Under the pieces are notes generated by a model. That model ran no database searches. It was not told where the DNA came from and saw nothing but the letters and a program-made list of their open reading frames with translations. Shown piece after piece: positions 1-10,412 of a stretch of DNA of 64,000 bases. The stretch's first letter is position 1, and the number at the start of each line of letters is the position of its first letter. The stretch spans positions 992,001 to 1,056,000 of the forward strand of contig NZ_JAOEGC010000002.1 in assembly GCF_031801495.1 (NCBI RefSeq), given 5' to 3'. A program made the translations under genes and the position numbers. This DNA comes from Agrobacterium tumefaciens_K (GTDB lineage Bacteria; Pseudomonadota; Alphaproteobacteria; Rhizobiales; Rhizobiaceae).

Positions 1-459
1 GATCATCACGTCGCTGTTGACGCGTTCGGCGCTTTCACCCGCAATGCGGGTGTTGTCCGTCGTTTCGACACGAAGGGCATTCACGAAGCCCTGTCCGAAG
101 TCGTCGGTGACATCCATCTCGTCGGCATAGATCTTGTTGCCGGTAGGCTCGATCAGTTCGATGTTGCCACGTGCAATCACCCGGCCGGTCTGTTGGTTGT
201 ATTCCACTTGCTGGGCCACCATGCGGTAACCCGAATAATGCATGCGAACCACACCCTTCGCGATAATGCGTTCCGCATCCCGGTTATAGGTCAGTTCATT
301 CGCTGTAAGCAGGAGTTTCGAATCGTCTTGGCTTCCGGACGCAAGTACACCGTCCTGGCCGATAGCGACCTGACCCGATGCCAAATATGCGCACACAGCG
401 GCACCTGTCAGAAGGGCCGTCCAAAGCCGCCTGATATTCCCGCGGTCATATACCGCCAC
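1..459 (-). CDS. lptD: LPS-assembly protein LptD, N-terminal part (gene continues past the window edge)
   Basis: LptD is the outer-membrane beta-barrel that inserts lipopolysaccharide into the outer leaflet. Only the first 153 codons are present. The GTG start is chosen because it overlaps the lptG stop by one base (TAGTG) and has AGGAGG seven bases upstream; the frame runs open to the window edge. An N-terminal hydrophobic stretch (about residues 11-30) looks like a signal sequence. It is followed by an OstA/LptA-like beta-jellyroll with recurring phrases such as LLTANELTYNRD, AKGVVRMHY and NIELIEPTGNKIYADEM. The position after lptF and lptG is the usual alphaproteobacterial order and supports the call. 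The barrel lies outside the window. Confidence 0.9.
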   Translation of the reverse strand, partial: MAVYDRGNIRRLWTALLTGAAVCAYLASGQVAIGQDGVLASGSQDDSKLLLTANELTYNRDAERIIAKGVVRMHYSGYRMVAQQVEYNQQTGRVIARGNIELIEPTGNKIYADEMDVTDDFGQGFVNALRVETTDNTRIAGESAERVNSDVMI

Positions 460-1547
460 TAGCCGTCCTCCTGATGAAGCAAGATTGTTGCACCCAGCGC
501 CAACGCGACGGTAACTGGAACCCAGACCGCAACGAAGGGAGGGACAACGCCACTGCTCCCGAACGCTCTTACGAGCACGGTTACTACATAAAGCACGAAG
601 CCGGAAACGATTCCACCCAGAATCACGGAGCGCGATTGGGCGAAGCGGCTGAACTTTAGTGAAACGGTCGCGGCGATCAAGGTCATCGCGACCAGAAGAA
701 GAGGCGTCGACAGCAGAAAATGATACTGCGTCTCGAGCGCCTTTGAAGAAAGTCCGAAAGACCTGGCAATCTCGATCTTGCGAGAAAGATCAAAGAAAGC
801 AACGGTTTCCGCCTGCGTCATGCGCTCCTGGACGAATTCCTGTCTCAGATTGGTACTGATGCGGGTGCTCTCTTGCCGAACCGGCACATGACCCGGACGA
901 GTTTCCGTAACGCCGTTAAGAAGCCAGTAACCATCTTCCAACTTAGCCGACTTTGCATCCTGTCGGGAAATGATGTTCCCACCCTTGTCGAGGTGGACCA
1001 GAACCACGTCGAGAAGCAGCGTTCCGTTGTCCTCGAAACTCTTCGCGCCGATGATCGTGTCCTGTCCGCCGCTCGACTGGCGAATCCATGGAATGATGTC
1101 CTGCTGGCGTCCGCCATTTGCCTCGTTGCGCCAGCCGGCTTCCATCGAAAGCGACTGGTTCTGGCCCCATGCAGCGATGGGATTGAGAATGGTAACGGAC
1201 ATCACGCCGATCAGCACTGAGCCCAGAACGAAAGGCAGGATGAATTGCCACGCCGAAATGCCAGCCGCTCGCGTAACAACCAGTTCATAGCGACGATTGA
1301 GCGAGATGAGGGTGGTCATACCCACGAAGAGCGCGATGAACGGAACCGTCTGCTGAAGGATCAGCGGCAGGCGCAGCGCTGTAAGACCCAGCGCTGCCGG
1401 AACGGAATATCCGGGCAGGTTGGACATGCGTCGCGCCGTCTCACTGAAGTCGGCAAGATAGATGATGGCCGAAACGCCGAGTACGAACCATACGGCCGTC
1501 ATCAGGTAGCGTTTCAGGAAATAGCGGGCGAGGGTGTTGAAAATCAT
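459..1547 (-). CDS. lptG: LPS export ABC transporter permease LptG
   Basis: Inner-membrane permease of the LptB2FG transporter, which extracts LPS from the inner membrane and passes it to the LptC-LptA bridge. The 362-residue protein begins MIFNTLARYFLKRYLMT, has two helices near the N terminus, a periplasmic jellyroll region (about residues 130-260) and membrane helices near the C terminus, as in the YjgP/YjgQ family. The ATG start is preferred over longer upstream reading because it overlaps the lptF stop (ATGA) and fits the family N terminus. It is co-transcribed with lptF and lptD. F and G are similar paralogues; assignment rests on order (F first, then G). Confidence 0.93.
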   Translation of the reverse strand: MIFNTLARYFLKRYLMTAVWFVLGVSAIIYLADFSETARRMSNLPGYSVPAALGLTALRLPLILQQTVPFIALFVGMTTLISLNRRYELVVTRAAGISAWQFILPFVLGSVLIGVMSVTILNPIAAWGQNQSLSMEAGWRNEANGGRQQDIIPWIRQSSGGQDTIIGAKSFEDNGTLLLDVVLVHLDKGGNIISRQDAKSAKLEDGYWLLNGVTETRPGHVPVRQESTRISTNLRQEFVQERMTQAETVAFFDLSRKIEIARSFGLSSKALETQYHFLLSTPLLLVAMTLIAATVSLKFSRFAQSRSVILGGIVSGFVLYVVTVLVRAFGSSGVVPPFVAVWVPVTVALALGATILLHQEDG

Positions 1548-2713
1548 GCGTTGCCGCTCCCGGGACGACGCGCCATCGTATTCGAGAATAGACGGCGAAG
1601 GCGGTTTGCCGCATCCGCAATGAACTTTGGCGTTCTGGGTTTGCGGCCGGTGATCAGCACGAAGGCAGCAGCAGCGCCGCTGAGGCCCGGAACGGCATAG
1701 ACCAAAGGAATGAACGCGGCACTCTGCTTGACCTGGTTCGTCACGTAGAACCCGGCCCAACGCAATATGAAAGCCGTAATCAATGCGGCGACCATCGGAT
1801 GCAGGCGCGCTTCGCGGTGCGAGCGGGCATCGGCCGCGATCACAAGCGAGATAAGCGCGAAGGAGAATGCGAACATCCAGTCTGACAGACGCTTGTGAAG
1901 CTCGCTACGGAAGTTCTCCGGCGAGCGCTGGTAGCTCGAATTGTTCTCGTCTGGCGAAAGAAGGAAACCAAGGCTCGCATCGCCGGGCGAAAGCGACTGC
2001 TCGGTGTCTTTCTTCTCGGACATCGTGGAGAGGTCGAAGGCATAGGACAGGAACTTGACGATGGAAACCTTGCCGTCGGGCGTTTTCTGCTGCACTTCGC
2101 CGTCACGCATCGTCAGCGACGTGCCGCTCTCGTCGATCATGCCTTCCTTGGCGTAATAGATGAGATCGAAATTCGGGTCGCGACGGTCGGCGACGAAAAG
2201 CCCCTTGAGGATGCGGCCCTGCCGCTGTGCGATCTGGACGTATAGACCGTCCTGAATGGTACGGAACGTCTTTTCCTCGATCACCGAGGACAACAGATCG
2301 GCATAGGCCGCCGCCACCATCTGACGTGCCGAATTGCGGGCGGGCGGCTCGACGAAATTGGTGATCGTGAAGGAAAATGCGCTGAGGACAGCGGCAAGAA
2401 CGAGAACCGGACGAAACAGCACCATGCGCGGCGATCCTGCCGCGTCGATGATGGCAAGTTCGGAATCGTTATTCATCGCCGTGAAGGTCTGCGTGATGCC
2501 GATAACCAGCGCGAAGGGAAGAACGACCGGGATGAGTGTCGGCAGAATCATGGTCGCAAGCGCCATGAAAGACCCCATGGACTGACCGGTGTCCGTCACC
2601 AAATTGATTCTCTGAAGAACCTGGATGGTCCAGATGATGGCCAGCACCGGAAGCAGTGCTACCAGAAACATCTGCGTTGTCCGTCGCAGGATATAGTTCT
2701 CGAGAAGCTTCAT
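1544..2713 (-). CDS. lptF: LPS export ABC transporter permease LptF
   Basis: Second permease of the LptB2FG LPS exporter. The 389-residue protein starts MKLLENYILRRTTQMF, the typical N terminus of the family. It has N-terminal membrane helices, a periplasmic domain (about 120-260) and C-terminal helices including an LHPMVAALITAFILRW stretch. A longer reading to 2782 is possible, but those residues are charged and atypical, and the spacing AAGGG-CCGC-ATG supports 2713. It is the first gene of lptF-lptG-lptD, reading away from pepA. Confidence 0.92.
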   Translation of the reverse strand: MKLLENYILRRTTQMFLVALLPVLAIIWTIQVLQRINLVTDTGQSMGSFMALATMILPTLIPVVLPFALVIGITQTFTAMNNDSELAIIDAAGSPRMVLFRPVLVLAAVLSAFSFTITNFVEPPARNSARQMVAAAYADLLSSVIEEKTFRTIQDGLYVQIAQRQGRILKGLFVADRRDPNFDLIYYAKEGMIDESGTSLTMRDGEVQQKTPDGKVSIVKFLSYAFDLSTMSEKKDTEQSLSPGDASLGFLLSPDENNSSYQRSPENFRSELHKRLSDWMFAFSFALISLVIAADARSHREARLHPMVAALITAFILRWAGFYVTNQVKQSAAFIPLVYAVPGLSGAAAAFVLITGRKPRTPKFIADAANRLRRLFSNTMARRPGSGNA

Positions 2714-3022
2714 GCGGCCCTTGTTGTCGTCATTTGCTCGTGTGGATCGGCGAGCGGATTTCCGCCTATCTAATCGCAACATTTGCGCTTGGCGACTCCG
2801 GACTGCTCACAAATCTGTTTTGTGCGATGTTTTTTCTCGGGTCTGTGTCTTTTTGTGGAACACTGTGGGGGATTGTCGAAACCGACATTTCTTTCTGGTG
2901 TTTCATTAAAAAGCCTTTGCCTTTAAATCGTCACCACGACCTAGATATTCTTGGTTGCGCCGAGGTCTTAAAAGGCCATGATCGCGCCCATCACATCAGT
3001 TGTTCAGCAAGAGCAGGAAAAC
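2714..3022. promoter_or_regulatory. Divergent intergenic region between lptF and pepA
   Basis: This 309-base gap must carry the promoters of both the LPS-export operon and pepA. It is richer in T than its flanks. A weak sigma70-like pair for pepA can be read as TTGCCT at 2917 and TAGATA at 2942, but the 19-base spacer is long. I see no clear operator, RNA gene or additional coding frame. An in-frame ATG at 2978 could lengthen pepA but lacks the family-like N terminus. Confidence 0.35.
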
Positions 3023-4516
3023 ATGTCCGCCAAATTCGATATTTCGTTCGCCAGTTCCGTTTCTCTTCAAGATAGCCTCGCCATCGTGCTGCAGGCGTCG
3101 GGTGGCGATGGGCAGCCGTCGGGAGCGTCGGCTGCGGATCCTGAAGGCGTTCTTGCCAGAGCGGCAAAAATTTCCGGTTTCTCTGGCAAGTCCATGGCAA
3201 CGCTCGATGTAATCGCGCCACACGGGTCCAGCGCCGACCGCATTCTGGTCGTCGGCCTAGGCAAGCCATCGAAACTGACGGCTCACGACTGGCTGCGCGC
3301 CGGGGGCACCGCAGCGGCGAATTTCAGGAAGGCGGAGAAGGTCGCGATCTTTCTCGATGCGCCGGGTGTCGAGGTAATCGGTCAGGCCGCAGCCGATTTC
3401 GCGCTGGGTCTTCTGCTGCGCGCCTACAGCTTCGACGCCTACAAGACAAAGAAGAAGTCAGACGACGAAAAGGCGCCGAAGAAGGTTGAGGTCGTTATCG
3501 TCACGGCTGCCCGTGAAGATGCGGAAAAAGCATTCGAGGCATCGCAGGCTATTGCCGGTGGCGTGATCCTCGCCCGCGATCTGGTCAATCTGCCGCCAAA
3601 TGCGCTTGGTCCGGTCGAGTTCGCCGAGAAGGCCGAAGAGTTGCAGAAACTCGGCGTCGAGGTCGAAATCCTCGGCGAAAAGGAATTGAAGAAACTCGGC
3701 ATGAACGCGCTGTTGGGCGTGGCGCAGGGTTCCGCCCGTCCGCCGCGGCTCGCTGTCATGCAGTGGAACGGCGGCTCGAAGAAGGATGCGCCGATTGCAT
3801 TCGTTGGCAAGGGCGTCGTGTTCGATACCGGCGGCATCTCGCTGAAGCCTGGCCTCAACATGGAGGACATGAAGGGCGACATGGGCGGCGCGGCTGCCGT
3901 GACCGGCCTCATGCACACGCTGGCGGCGCGCAAGGCGAAGGCAAACGTTGTCGGCGTCATCGGGCTTGTGGAAAACATGCCGGACGGCAACGCCCAGCGT
4001 CCGGGTGATATCGTCACCTCCATGTCCGGCCAGACCATCGAGATCATCAACACCGATGCGGAAGGCCGTCTCGTTCTGGCCGATGCCCTGTGGTACACCA
4101 AGGACCGTTTCGACCCGAAGTTCATGATCAATCTCGCCACGCTGACGGGCGCCGTCACGGTGGCGCTCGGCAATCTTCAGGCTGGCCTCTTTTCAAATGA
4201 CGACGAACTTGCTGTCCGTCTTTCGCAGGCAGGGGAGGAAACTGCTGAAAAGCTTTGGCGCATGCCCCTTGGCAAGGAATACGACAAGATCATCGATTCC
4301 AAGTTTGCCGACATGAAGAACAGCGCCGGCCGCCTTGCCGGATCCATTACGGCTGCACAATTCCTCAAGCGGTTCGTTGGCGAAACGCCGTGGGCGCATC
4401 TGGATATCGCCGGAACGGCCATGGGTTCGCCGCTGACGGAGATCAACCAGTCATGGGGATCGGGTTATGGTGTGCGGCTTCTGAACGAACTCGTTCGCGC
4501 TCACTACGAAGACTGA
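3023..4516 (+). CDS. pepA: Leucyl aminopeptidase (M17 family)
   Basis: Cytosolic dinuclear-metal aminopeptidase that releases N-terminal leucine and other residues. The 497-residue length is normal. The C-terminal catalytic domain holds the family signature NTDAEGRL (residues 343-350), the metal-binding stretch GKGVVFDTGGISLKP, and DMKGDMGGAAAV. The N-terminal macro-like domain is more variable, as usual. The start MSAKFDISF is chosen because of the AGGAAA site just upstream; an in-frame ATG at 2978 is the alternative. holC follows on the same strand after a repeat-containing gap of 78 bases. Confidence 0.95.
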   Translation: MSAKFDISFASSVSLQDSLAIVLQASGGDGQPSGASAADPEGVLARAAKISGFSGKSMATLDVIAPHGSSADRILVVGLGKPSKLTAHDWLRAGGTAAANFRKAEKVAIFLDAPGVEVIGQAAADFALGLLLRAYSFDAYKTKKKSDDEKAPKKVEVVIVTAAREDAEKAFEASQAIAGGVILARDLVNLPPNALGPVEFAEKAEELQKLGVEVEILGEKELKKLGMNALLGVAQGSARPPRLAVMQWNGGSKKDAPIAFVGKGVVFDTGGISLKPGLNMEDMKGDMGGAAAVTGLMHTLAARKAKANVVGVIGLVENMPDGNAQRPGDIVTSMSGQTIEIINTDAEGRLVLADALWYTKDRFDPKFMINLATLTGAVTVALGNLQAGLFSNDDELAVRLSQAGEETAEKLWRMPLGKEYDKIIDSKFADMKNSAGRLAGSITAAQFLKRFVGETPWAHLDIAGTAMGSPLTEINQSWGSGYGVRLLNELVRAHYED

Positions 4517-4519
4517 TGC

Positions 4520-4577
4520 GGAGCGATTCCGGGAAAGTTCGCAGCGGTTTTCCGTCTGGAATTGTGAAATCAAAAGA
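4520..4577 (+). repeat. RIME-like rhizobial intergenic repeat
   Basis: The gap between pepA and holC holds an imperfect palindrome, ATTCCGGGAAA at about 4526 with TTTTCCGTCTGGAAT at about 4548, around the core GCAGCGG. The wording closely resembles the short intergenic repeats scattered through rhizobial genomes, which share a CCGGGAAA ... GCGGTTTTCCG layout. Family membership is from memory and no second copy is evident in this window. It may form a hairpin in the pepA-holC transcript. Confidence 0.5.
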
Positions 4578-4594
4578 AAGCGGCAAACCGACCG

Positions 4595-5044
4595 ATGACT
4601 GAAGTTCTGTTCTATCACCTGACGGAATCGAAGCTGGAGGATGCCCTGCCGCCTTTGCTTGAAAAATCTCTGGAACGCGGCTGGAAGGTCGCGGTCCAGA
4701 CGACCGATCAGGATCGGCGCGATTTTCTCGATACCCATTTGTGGACCTATCGCGACGACAGCTTTCTGGCGCACGCCACCGATACGTCGTCTTCGCCGGA
4801 GCATCAGCCGGTCCTGTTGACCGCCTCTGAAACGAACGTCAACAGCGCCACCGTGCGCTTCGTGATCGACGGCGCCGAACCACCGCCGGTCGAATCCTAT
4901 GAGCGGGTCGTTTTCATGTTCGACGGTTACGATGCCTATCAGCTGGAAATGGCGCGCAATCATTGGAAAAGGCTGAAGGGTGAAGGGCATGCGTTGACCT
5001 ACTGGCAACAATCGCCCGAAGGCCGCTGGCAGAAAAAAGCGTGA
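4595..5044 (+). CDS. holC: DNA polymerase III subunit chi
   Basis: Chi subunit of the clamp-loader complex, which contacts SSB on the lagging strand. The 149-residue protein starts MTEVLFYHLTES. It shows the chi-family layout: a short alpha/beta fold, LLEKSLERGWKVAVQ near residue 20, DTHLWTYRDDSFLAH around 49, and a C-terminal YERVVFMFDGYD followed by a W-containing tail. Placement after pepA is common in alphaproteobacteria. No strong Shine-Dalgarno is visible, so it may depend on pepA transcription. Confidence 0.92.
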   Translation: MTEVLFYHLTESKLEDALPPLLEKSLERGWKVAVQTTDQDRRDFLDTHLWTYRDDSFLAHATDTSSSPEHQPVLLTASETNVNSATVRFVIDGAEPPPVESYERVVFMFDGYDAYQLEMARNHWKRLKGEGHALTYWQQSPEGRWQKKA

Positions 5045-5349
5045 GCATGGCACTGCTACAGAGCAGCGACCTGTGTATTTGCACAGGTAAAAAGTCGCAT
5101 GTGGCAAGACACACAAGCTTCTGCATTATGGCGATTGTATCGGCTGGCCGCAGGAATCGAGTTCCGGCGTGAACGATATACAATTCAGATATTTAGAGTG
5201 TTTTCGCGTTCGCGTGGATGTACTTCTCTCTGGCGACATCGAAGTGACACGATTGCCGATTGAATTGCGTGTCCAGAGCGCAGCTTGATTTCGCTCCACA
5301 GTGTTTCGCCCGTCAGGCGGGATGAATGAAATGACGGAAGGATAGAGCT
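5045..5349. other. Intergenic stretch with a small hairpin
   Basis: A perfect 7-bp inverted repeat, ACCTGTG (5069-5075) and CACAGGT (5082-5088), lies just after holC, with outer arms GCGAC/GTCGC and a run of A but no T-tract, so it is a poor Rho-independent terminator. The rest should hold the promoter of the GAF-GGDEF gene. A GGAAGGAT site lies close upstream of its ATG. Nothing else is recognised. Confidence 0.4.
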
Positions 5350-6378
5350 ATGGACCAGATGACTTCATTACCGGAACGGGAAATGGAGCGTCTCTTGGCC
5401 GTGCGGTCGCTGATGTCATTCAAAAATGGACCTTCGCCTGAACTCGAGGCGCTCTCAGAACTGGCACGCGGCGTCTTTTCCGTGTCGCGTGCGTCCGTGC
5501 ACCTCATGGATGACGACTGGCTGTACATCGTGGAACAGGCTGGCATGCAGCTGTCGGAATGCCCGCGTGATATCTCTATCTGCAACCGCGTCCTTGCCAA
5601 GCAGGATGTGGTCGTCATTCCAGATCTGACCGAGCACCCGGATTTCAGCCTCATGCCTTATGTGCAGGAAGGCCCCAAATTGCGTTCCTATGCCGGTGCG
5701 CCGATCGAACTGGAGCCCGGATTGATTGTCGGCGCGTTTTGCGTCGTGGATACGGTGCCACGGAATTTTTCAGCCGCTGAAATCGACAATCTCCAGCGCT
5801 TCGCGGTTCTTGCGACGGCGTTGCTGCGTCTTCAGCAGGCCAACTTCACCATGAGTCTCGCCGAGCGGGAGCTTCGCAATGCGGCCATGACCGACCCGCT
5901 GACCGGATTCTACAATCGCAAGGCGCTGGATGTGGTGGTGGATCTTCAGCTTGCCGTGGCGCTAAACGAGAATGAGACGTTCGGCGCTCTTTATCTGGAT
6001 ATGGATGGCTTCAAGTCCATCAACGACACGTTTGGCCATTCCGTCGGGGATTGCGTTCTGGCTGCTGCCGCCGATCGCATCCGTGCGGTAACCGGCAGTG
6101 AAGACATCATCGTGCGCATGGGAGGCGACGAGTTCGCCATTTTCGTGCCGCGCCCGGAAGGGTCGGAGACGTTGCGCGGACTTGCGGATCGCCTGCTGTG
6201 CGCTTTCCGGGAGCCTTTCGAGGTTGAGGGCCGGCAGGTGGTATCTCGGTTGAGCATTGGCGGTGCGATTGCGCCGCAGGCGGGCGCTGATTGTGCAACG
6301 CTTCTGTCGAACGTTGATTCTGCACTCTATCAGGCGAAAAAAGCAGGGCGCGACCGTTACGTCAGCCGCGCCCTCTGA
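5350..6378 (+). CDS. GAF-GGDEF diguanylate cyclase
   Basis: Predicted to make cyclic di-GMP from two GTP under control of a GAF sensor. The 342-residue protein has a GAF domain (about 25-165, with LMDDDWLYIVEQAG and APIELEPGLIVGAFCVVD), a short helix linker, and a GGDEF domain (about 178-342) with LDMDGFKSINDTFGH and intact GGDEF at 258-262. There is no membrane segment, so it is probably cytosolic. The RxxD inhibitory site five residues before GGDEF reads GSED, so product feedback may be lost. It is a single-gene unit, convergent with the dehydrogenase gene at 6402. The ligand is unknown. Confidence 0.9.
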   Translation: MDQMTSLPEREMERLLAVRSLMSFKNGPSPELEALSELARGVFSVSRASVHLMDDDWLYIVEQAGMQLSECPRDISICNRVLAKQDVVVIPDLTEHPDFSLMPYVQEGPKLRSYAGAPIELEPGLIVGAFCVVDTVPRNFSAAEIDNLQRFAVLATALLRLQQANFTMSLAERELRNAAMTDPLTGFYNRKALDVVVDLQLAVALNENETFGALYLDMDGFKSINDTFGHSVGDCVLAAAADRIRAVTGSEDIIVRMGGDEFAIFVPRPEGSETLRGLADRLLCAFREPFEVEGRQVVSRLSIGGAIAPQAGADCATLLSNVDSALYQAKKAGRDRYVSRAL

Positions 6379-6401
6379 TCACTATAGGAAGATCGTCAGC
6401 C

Positions 6402-7328
6402 TCAATCGTAGAACGAATCCACGAACTTGTGACGGCCGAACAGGAATGCGTCGGCGACATGCGTAAGCGGCGCAAGGTCGACGTCCGATTCGCCCGCCTT
6501 GATGATCTCGGCAAAGCGCTGGTAAAGGGCAGGGTACTCGCGCTCCGGCTCGGAGAACTTCAGTTCGCCGTTGATCGAAAGCTTGGCGCCGCCTTCCGAG
6601 AGCACCATCTGGCCGTCCGCCGTTTCGGCAATGATGTCCCAGCTCTGCTTGCCTGTCTGGCGCCAGTCGAACTCGGCGCGCACCGGCATCTTCGTCACGT
6701 CGGCGAAATGCAAGTCCGCAGCAATTGGCGCGTCGCGGTTTTCCGGGAATTCCAGCGTTGCCTTGGTGATGAACAGGGCACGCGGCAGGATATGGGTGAC
6801 GATCGACAGCGCATTGATGCCGGGATCGAAAACGCCGAGACCGCCCGCCTGCCAGATCCATTCCTGGTTCGGATGCCAGTGGCGTACGTCTTCCTTCCAG
6901 ATGACATGCACGCTCTCGATTTTCGTCGAGGCCAGAAATGCCTTGGCGGCTTCGACGGCAGGTGCGTAGCGGGAGTGCCAGCTGGCAAAGAGCGAAAGTC
7001 CCTTGGAATCGGCGAGACGAACGAGATCCTGCACTTCCGAAAGCGTCGCACCCGGCGGCTTTTCAAGGAAAACATGCTTGCCGGCGTTCAGCGCCGAATA
7101 TGCGGCTTCATAACGGTACTGCGGAGGCATGCAGAGGGAAACCGCCTGGATTTCCGGCACGGCTTCCAGCATGGCGTCGATTGTGCCGTAGGATGGGATA
7201 CCGTCGACGGTGCCGTGGCGGCTGGCCGTGGCGATCAATTCGAAATCGGAATTGCCTGCAATGGCTGGAAGATGCTGGTCGCGAACGATCTTGCCGACGC
7301 CGACGATGGCGAGTTTGGTGGCTGACAT
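6402..7328 (-). CDS. Gfo/Idh/MocA-family sugar dehydrogenase (D-galactose / L-arabinose 1-dehydrogenase type)
   Basis: NAD(P)-dependent oxidoreductase that probably oxidises the sugar C1 to the lactone at the head of a non-phosphorylative pathway. The 308 residues begin with a Rossmann motif VGVGKIVRDQHLPAI. They carry the EKPPG signature (LEKPPGATLSEV), then WHSRYAPAVE and KEDVRHWHP, and GLGVFDPGINALSIVT. The wording closely parallels, from memory, Azospirillum L-arabinose 1-dehydrogenase and Pseudomonas galactose dehydrogenase; the substrate cannot be separated by eye. No lactonase or dehydratase lies next to it. A 24-base palindrome sits 29-52 bases upstream of the start. Confidence 0.82.
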   Translation of the reverse strand: MSATKLAIVGVGKIVRDQHLPAIAGNSDFELIATASRHGTVDGIPSYGTIDAMLEAVPEIQAVSLCMPPQYRYEAAYSALNAGKHVFLEKPPGATLSEVQDLVRLADSKGLSLFASWHSRYAPAVEAAKAFLASTKIESVHVIWKEDVRHWHPNQEWIWQAGGLGVFDPGINALSIVTHILPRALFITKATLEFPENRDAPIAADLHFADVTKMPVRAEFDWRQTGKQSWDIIAETADGQMVLSEGGAKLSINGELKFSEPEREYPALYQRFAEIIKAGESDVDLAPLTHVADAFLFGRHKFVDSFYD

Positions 7329-7356
7329 GCGTGGTACCCGTGTGCGTGTTTCACTC

Positions 7357-7380
7357 TAGAGCACGTCGAGACGTGCTCTA
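7357..7380. promoter_or_regulatory. 24-base palindrome upstream of the sugar dehydrogenase gene
   Basis: TAGAGCACGTC (7357-7367) and GACGTGCTCTA (7370-7380) are perfect 11-bp inverted arms around a GA centre. The element lies 29-52 bases before the dehydrogenase ATG, where an operator would be placed. It could instead be a copy of a short rhizobial palindromic repeat. No regulator gene is adjacent. Confidence 0.5.
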
Positions 7381-7438
7381 TCTCTTTTTTTCCGCATTTC
7401 CCAAACGTAAAACCGCTGGGCACTTTTACCGGAAATGC

Positions 7439-7500
7439 TCAAAAATAACATTTTTGAAGTGTTGTAGCAGAAAGCCATGGCCGGGCAAGACATGGCTTTC
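7439..7500. terminator. Two hairpins after the polysaccharide deacetylase gene
   Basis: TCAAAAA/TTTTTGA (7439-7445 and 7451-7457, 5-base loop) and GAAAGCCATG/CATGGCTTTC (7470-7479 and 7491-7500) lie immediately downstream of the deacetylase stop on the minus strand. Read on that strand, the second arm of the distal hairpin ends in several T, so it may terminate the deacetylase transcript. Strength is uncertain. Confidence 0.4.
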
Positions 7501-7520
7501 TCTTCTTTTTCAGCCTGATT

Positions 7521-8369
7521 TCAGTTCAGCGACGCCATCACCATCGGCAGCTTGCGTGGCGCCTTGTATCGCAAATGTACGACTTTATATCCTTCGGCCT
7601 TCAGCTGCGTCAGCAGGGCAGGCAGCATTGCTGCGGTGCGTTTGTGAATGTCGTGCATGAGGATGATGCCGCTGCCGCGGTGACGCAGCGCCTGCATCGT
7701 GCGAGACGCGACCACGGCAGGCGCATCCCTGAAATAGTCCTTCGAATCGACCTGAACGTCCATCACCACAGTACCGCGCGATGCGAGCGAATGACGAAGC
7801 CGCGAGGTGTCGGCAAGATATGGGAAGCGGAAGAAGGGCGCATCCGTCTCGGTGGCGTCGGCGACGGCCTTGGCACCCTTGGAGATTTCGTTGAGTGCAC
7901 GATCGAAGGACAGGTGCGCAAGATTGGGGTGGCTGTAGGTATGGCTGCCGATACTATGGCCATCGGAGACCACCTTGCGGGCAAGTTCCGGGTGAGCCTT
8001 GGCCATTTCACCCACCATCAGGAATGTCGCCTTCACGCCGAATTCGTCGAGCGTCGCCAGAATGTTCTCCGTCTTGCCCGGCACGGGGCCGTCATCGAAG
8101 CTCAGCACGACTTCCTTGTTTGCGAGGCTGATATCCGAAATCGCCGAAACCTCGATATCCCGCCCCGCCAGACCGCCGGGATGCCGCGCGCGAACCCAGG
8201 CTGCAGGAGACAGTGGGACAGGATCGCTTGCATCGGCATGGCCGGCCGGATTGGCGGGCATCGTTGCGGCAAACGCCGTCTTCAGCGAGCCATCGCCCTG
8301 TGGCTTGCCTGCGCAGCCCGAGAGGACGGCAGCCATGAAAACGGCGACGGAAACGATGCGAAAAGACAT
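7521..8369 (-). CDS. Polysaccharide deacetylase (NodB-fold) lipoprotein
   Basis: Predicted envelope-attached enzyme removing N-acetyl groups from a polysaccharide such as peptidoglycan or an exopolysaccharide. The 282-residue protein has a lipoprotein signal with the lipobox LSGC (Cys19). A low-complexity linker follows, then a NodB domain from about residue 86: FDDGP (91-95), GVKATFLMVG, the metal-binding SHTYSH (142-147), FFRFPY, and late ILMHDIHK. All catalytic motifs look intact. The ABC-F gene lies upstream on the same strand at a distance of about 100 bases. The substrate is not evident. Confidence 0.88.
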   Translation of the reverse strand: MSFRIVSVAVFMAAVLSGCAGKPQGDGSLKTAFAATMPANPAGHADASDPVPLSPAAWVRARHPGGLAGRDIEVSAISDISLANKEVVLSFDDGPVPGKTENILATLDEFGVKATFLMVGEMAKAHPELARKVVSDGHSIGSHTYSHPNLAHLSFDRALNEISKGAKAVADATETDAPFFRFPYLADTSRLRHSLASRGTVVMDVQVDSKDYFRDAPAVVASRTMQALRHRGSGIILMHDIHKRTAAMLPALLTQLKAEGYKVVHLRYKAPRKLPMVMASLN

Positions 8370-8469
8370 GGAGAAACTCGGTTCAAAAGCAGCAAATCAA
8401 CTGCGTCCGAATTTCTCCGATTATGGTTAATGAGGCGTTACTGTCCGTCCCTGGAAACTGGCTGTCTGT

Positions 8470-10353
<1,884 letters not shown>

Positions 10354-10412
10354 GCCGCCGTTTTGTCTGAACTCTGGCCCCGATGCAAGTGTGTCGCGAG
10401 GCGCTTCGGCGT

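Noticed and set aside
5045..5349. tRNA or small RNA after holC
   Set aside because: The hairpin has no cloverleaf partners and no CCA-like end; no T-tract.
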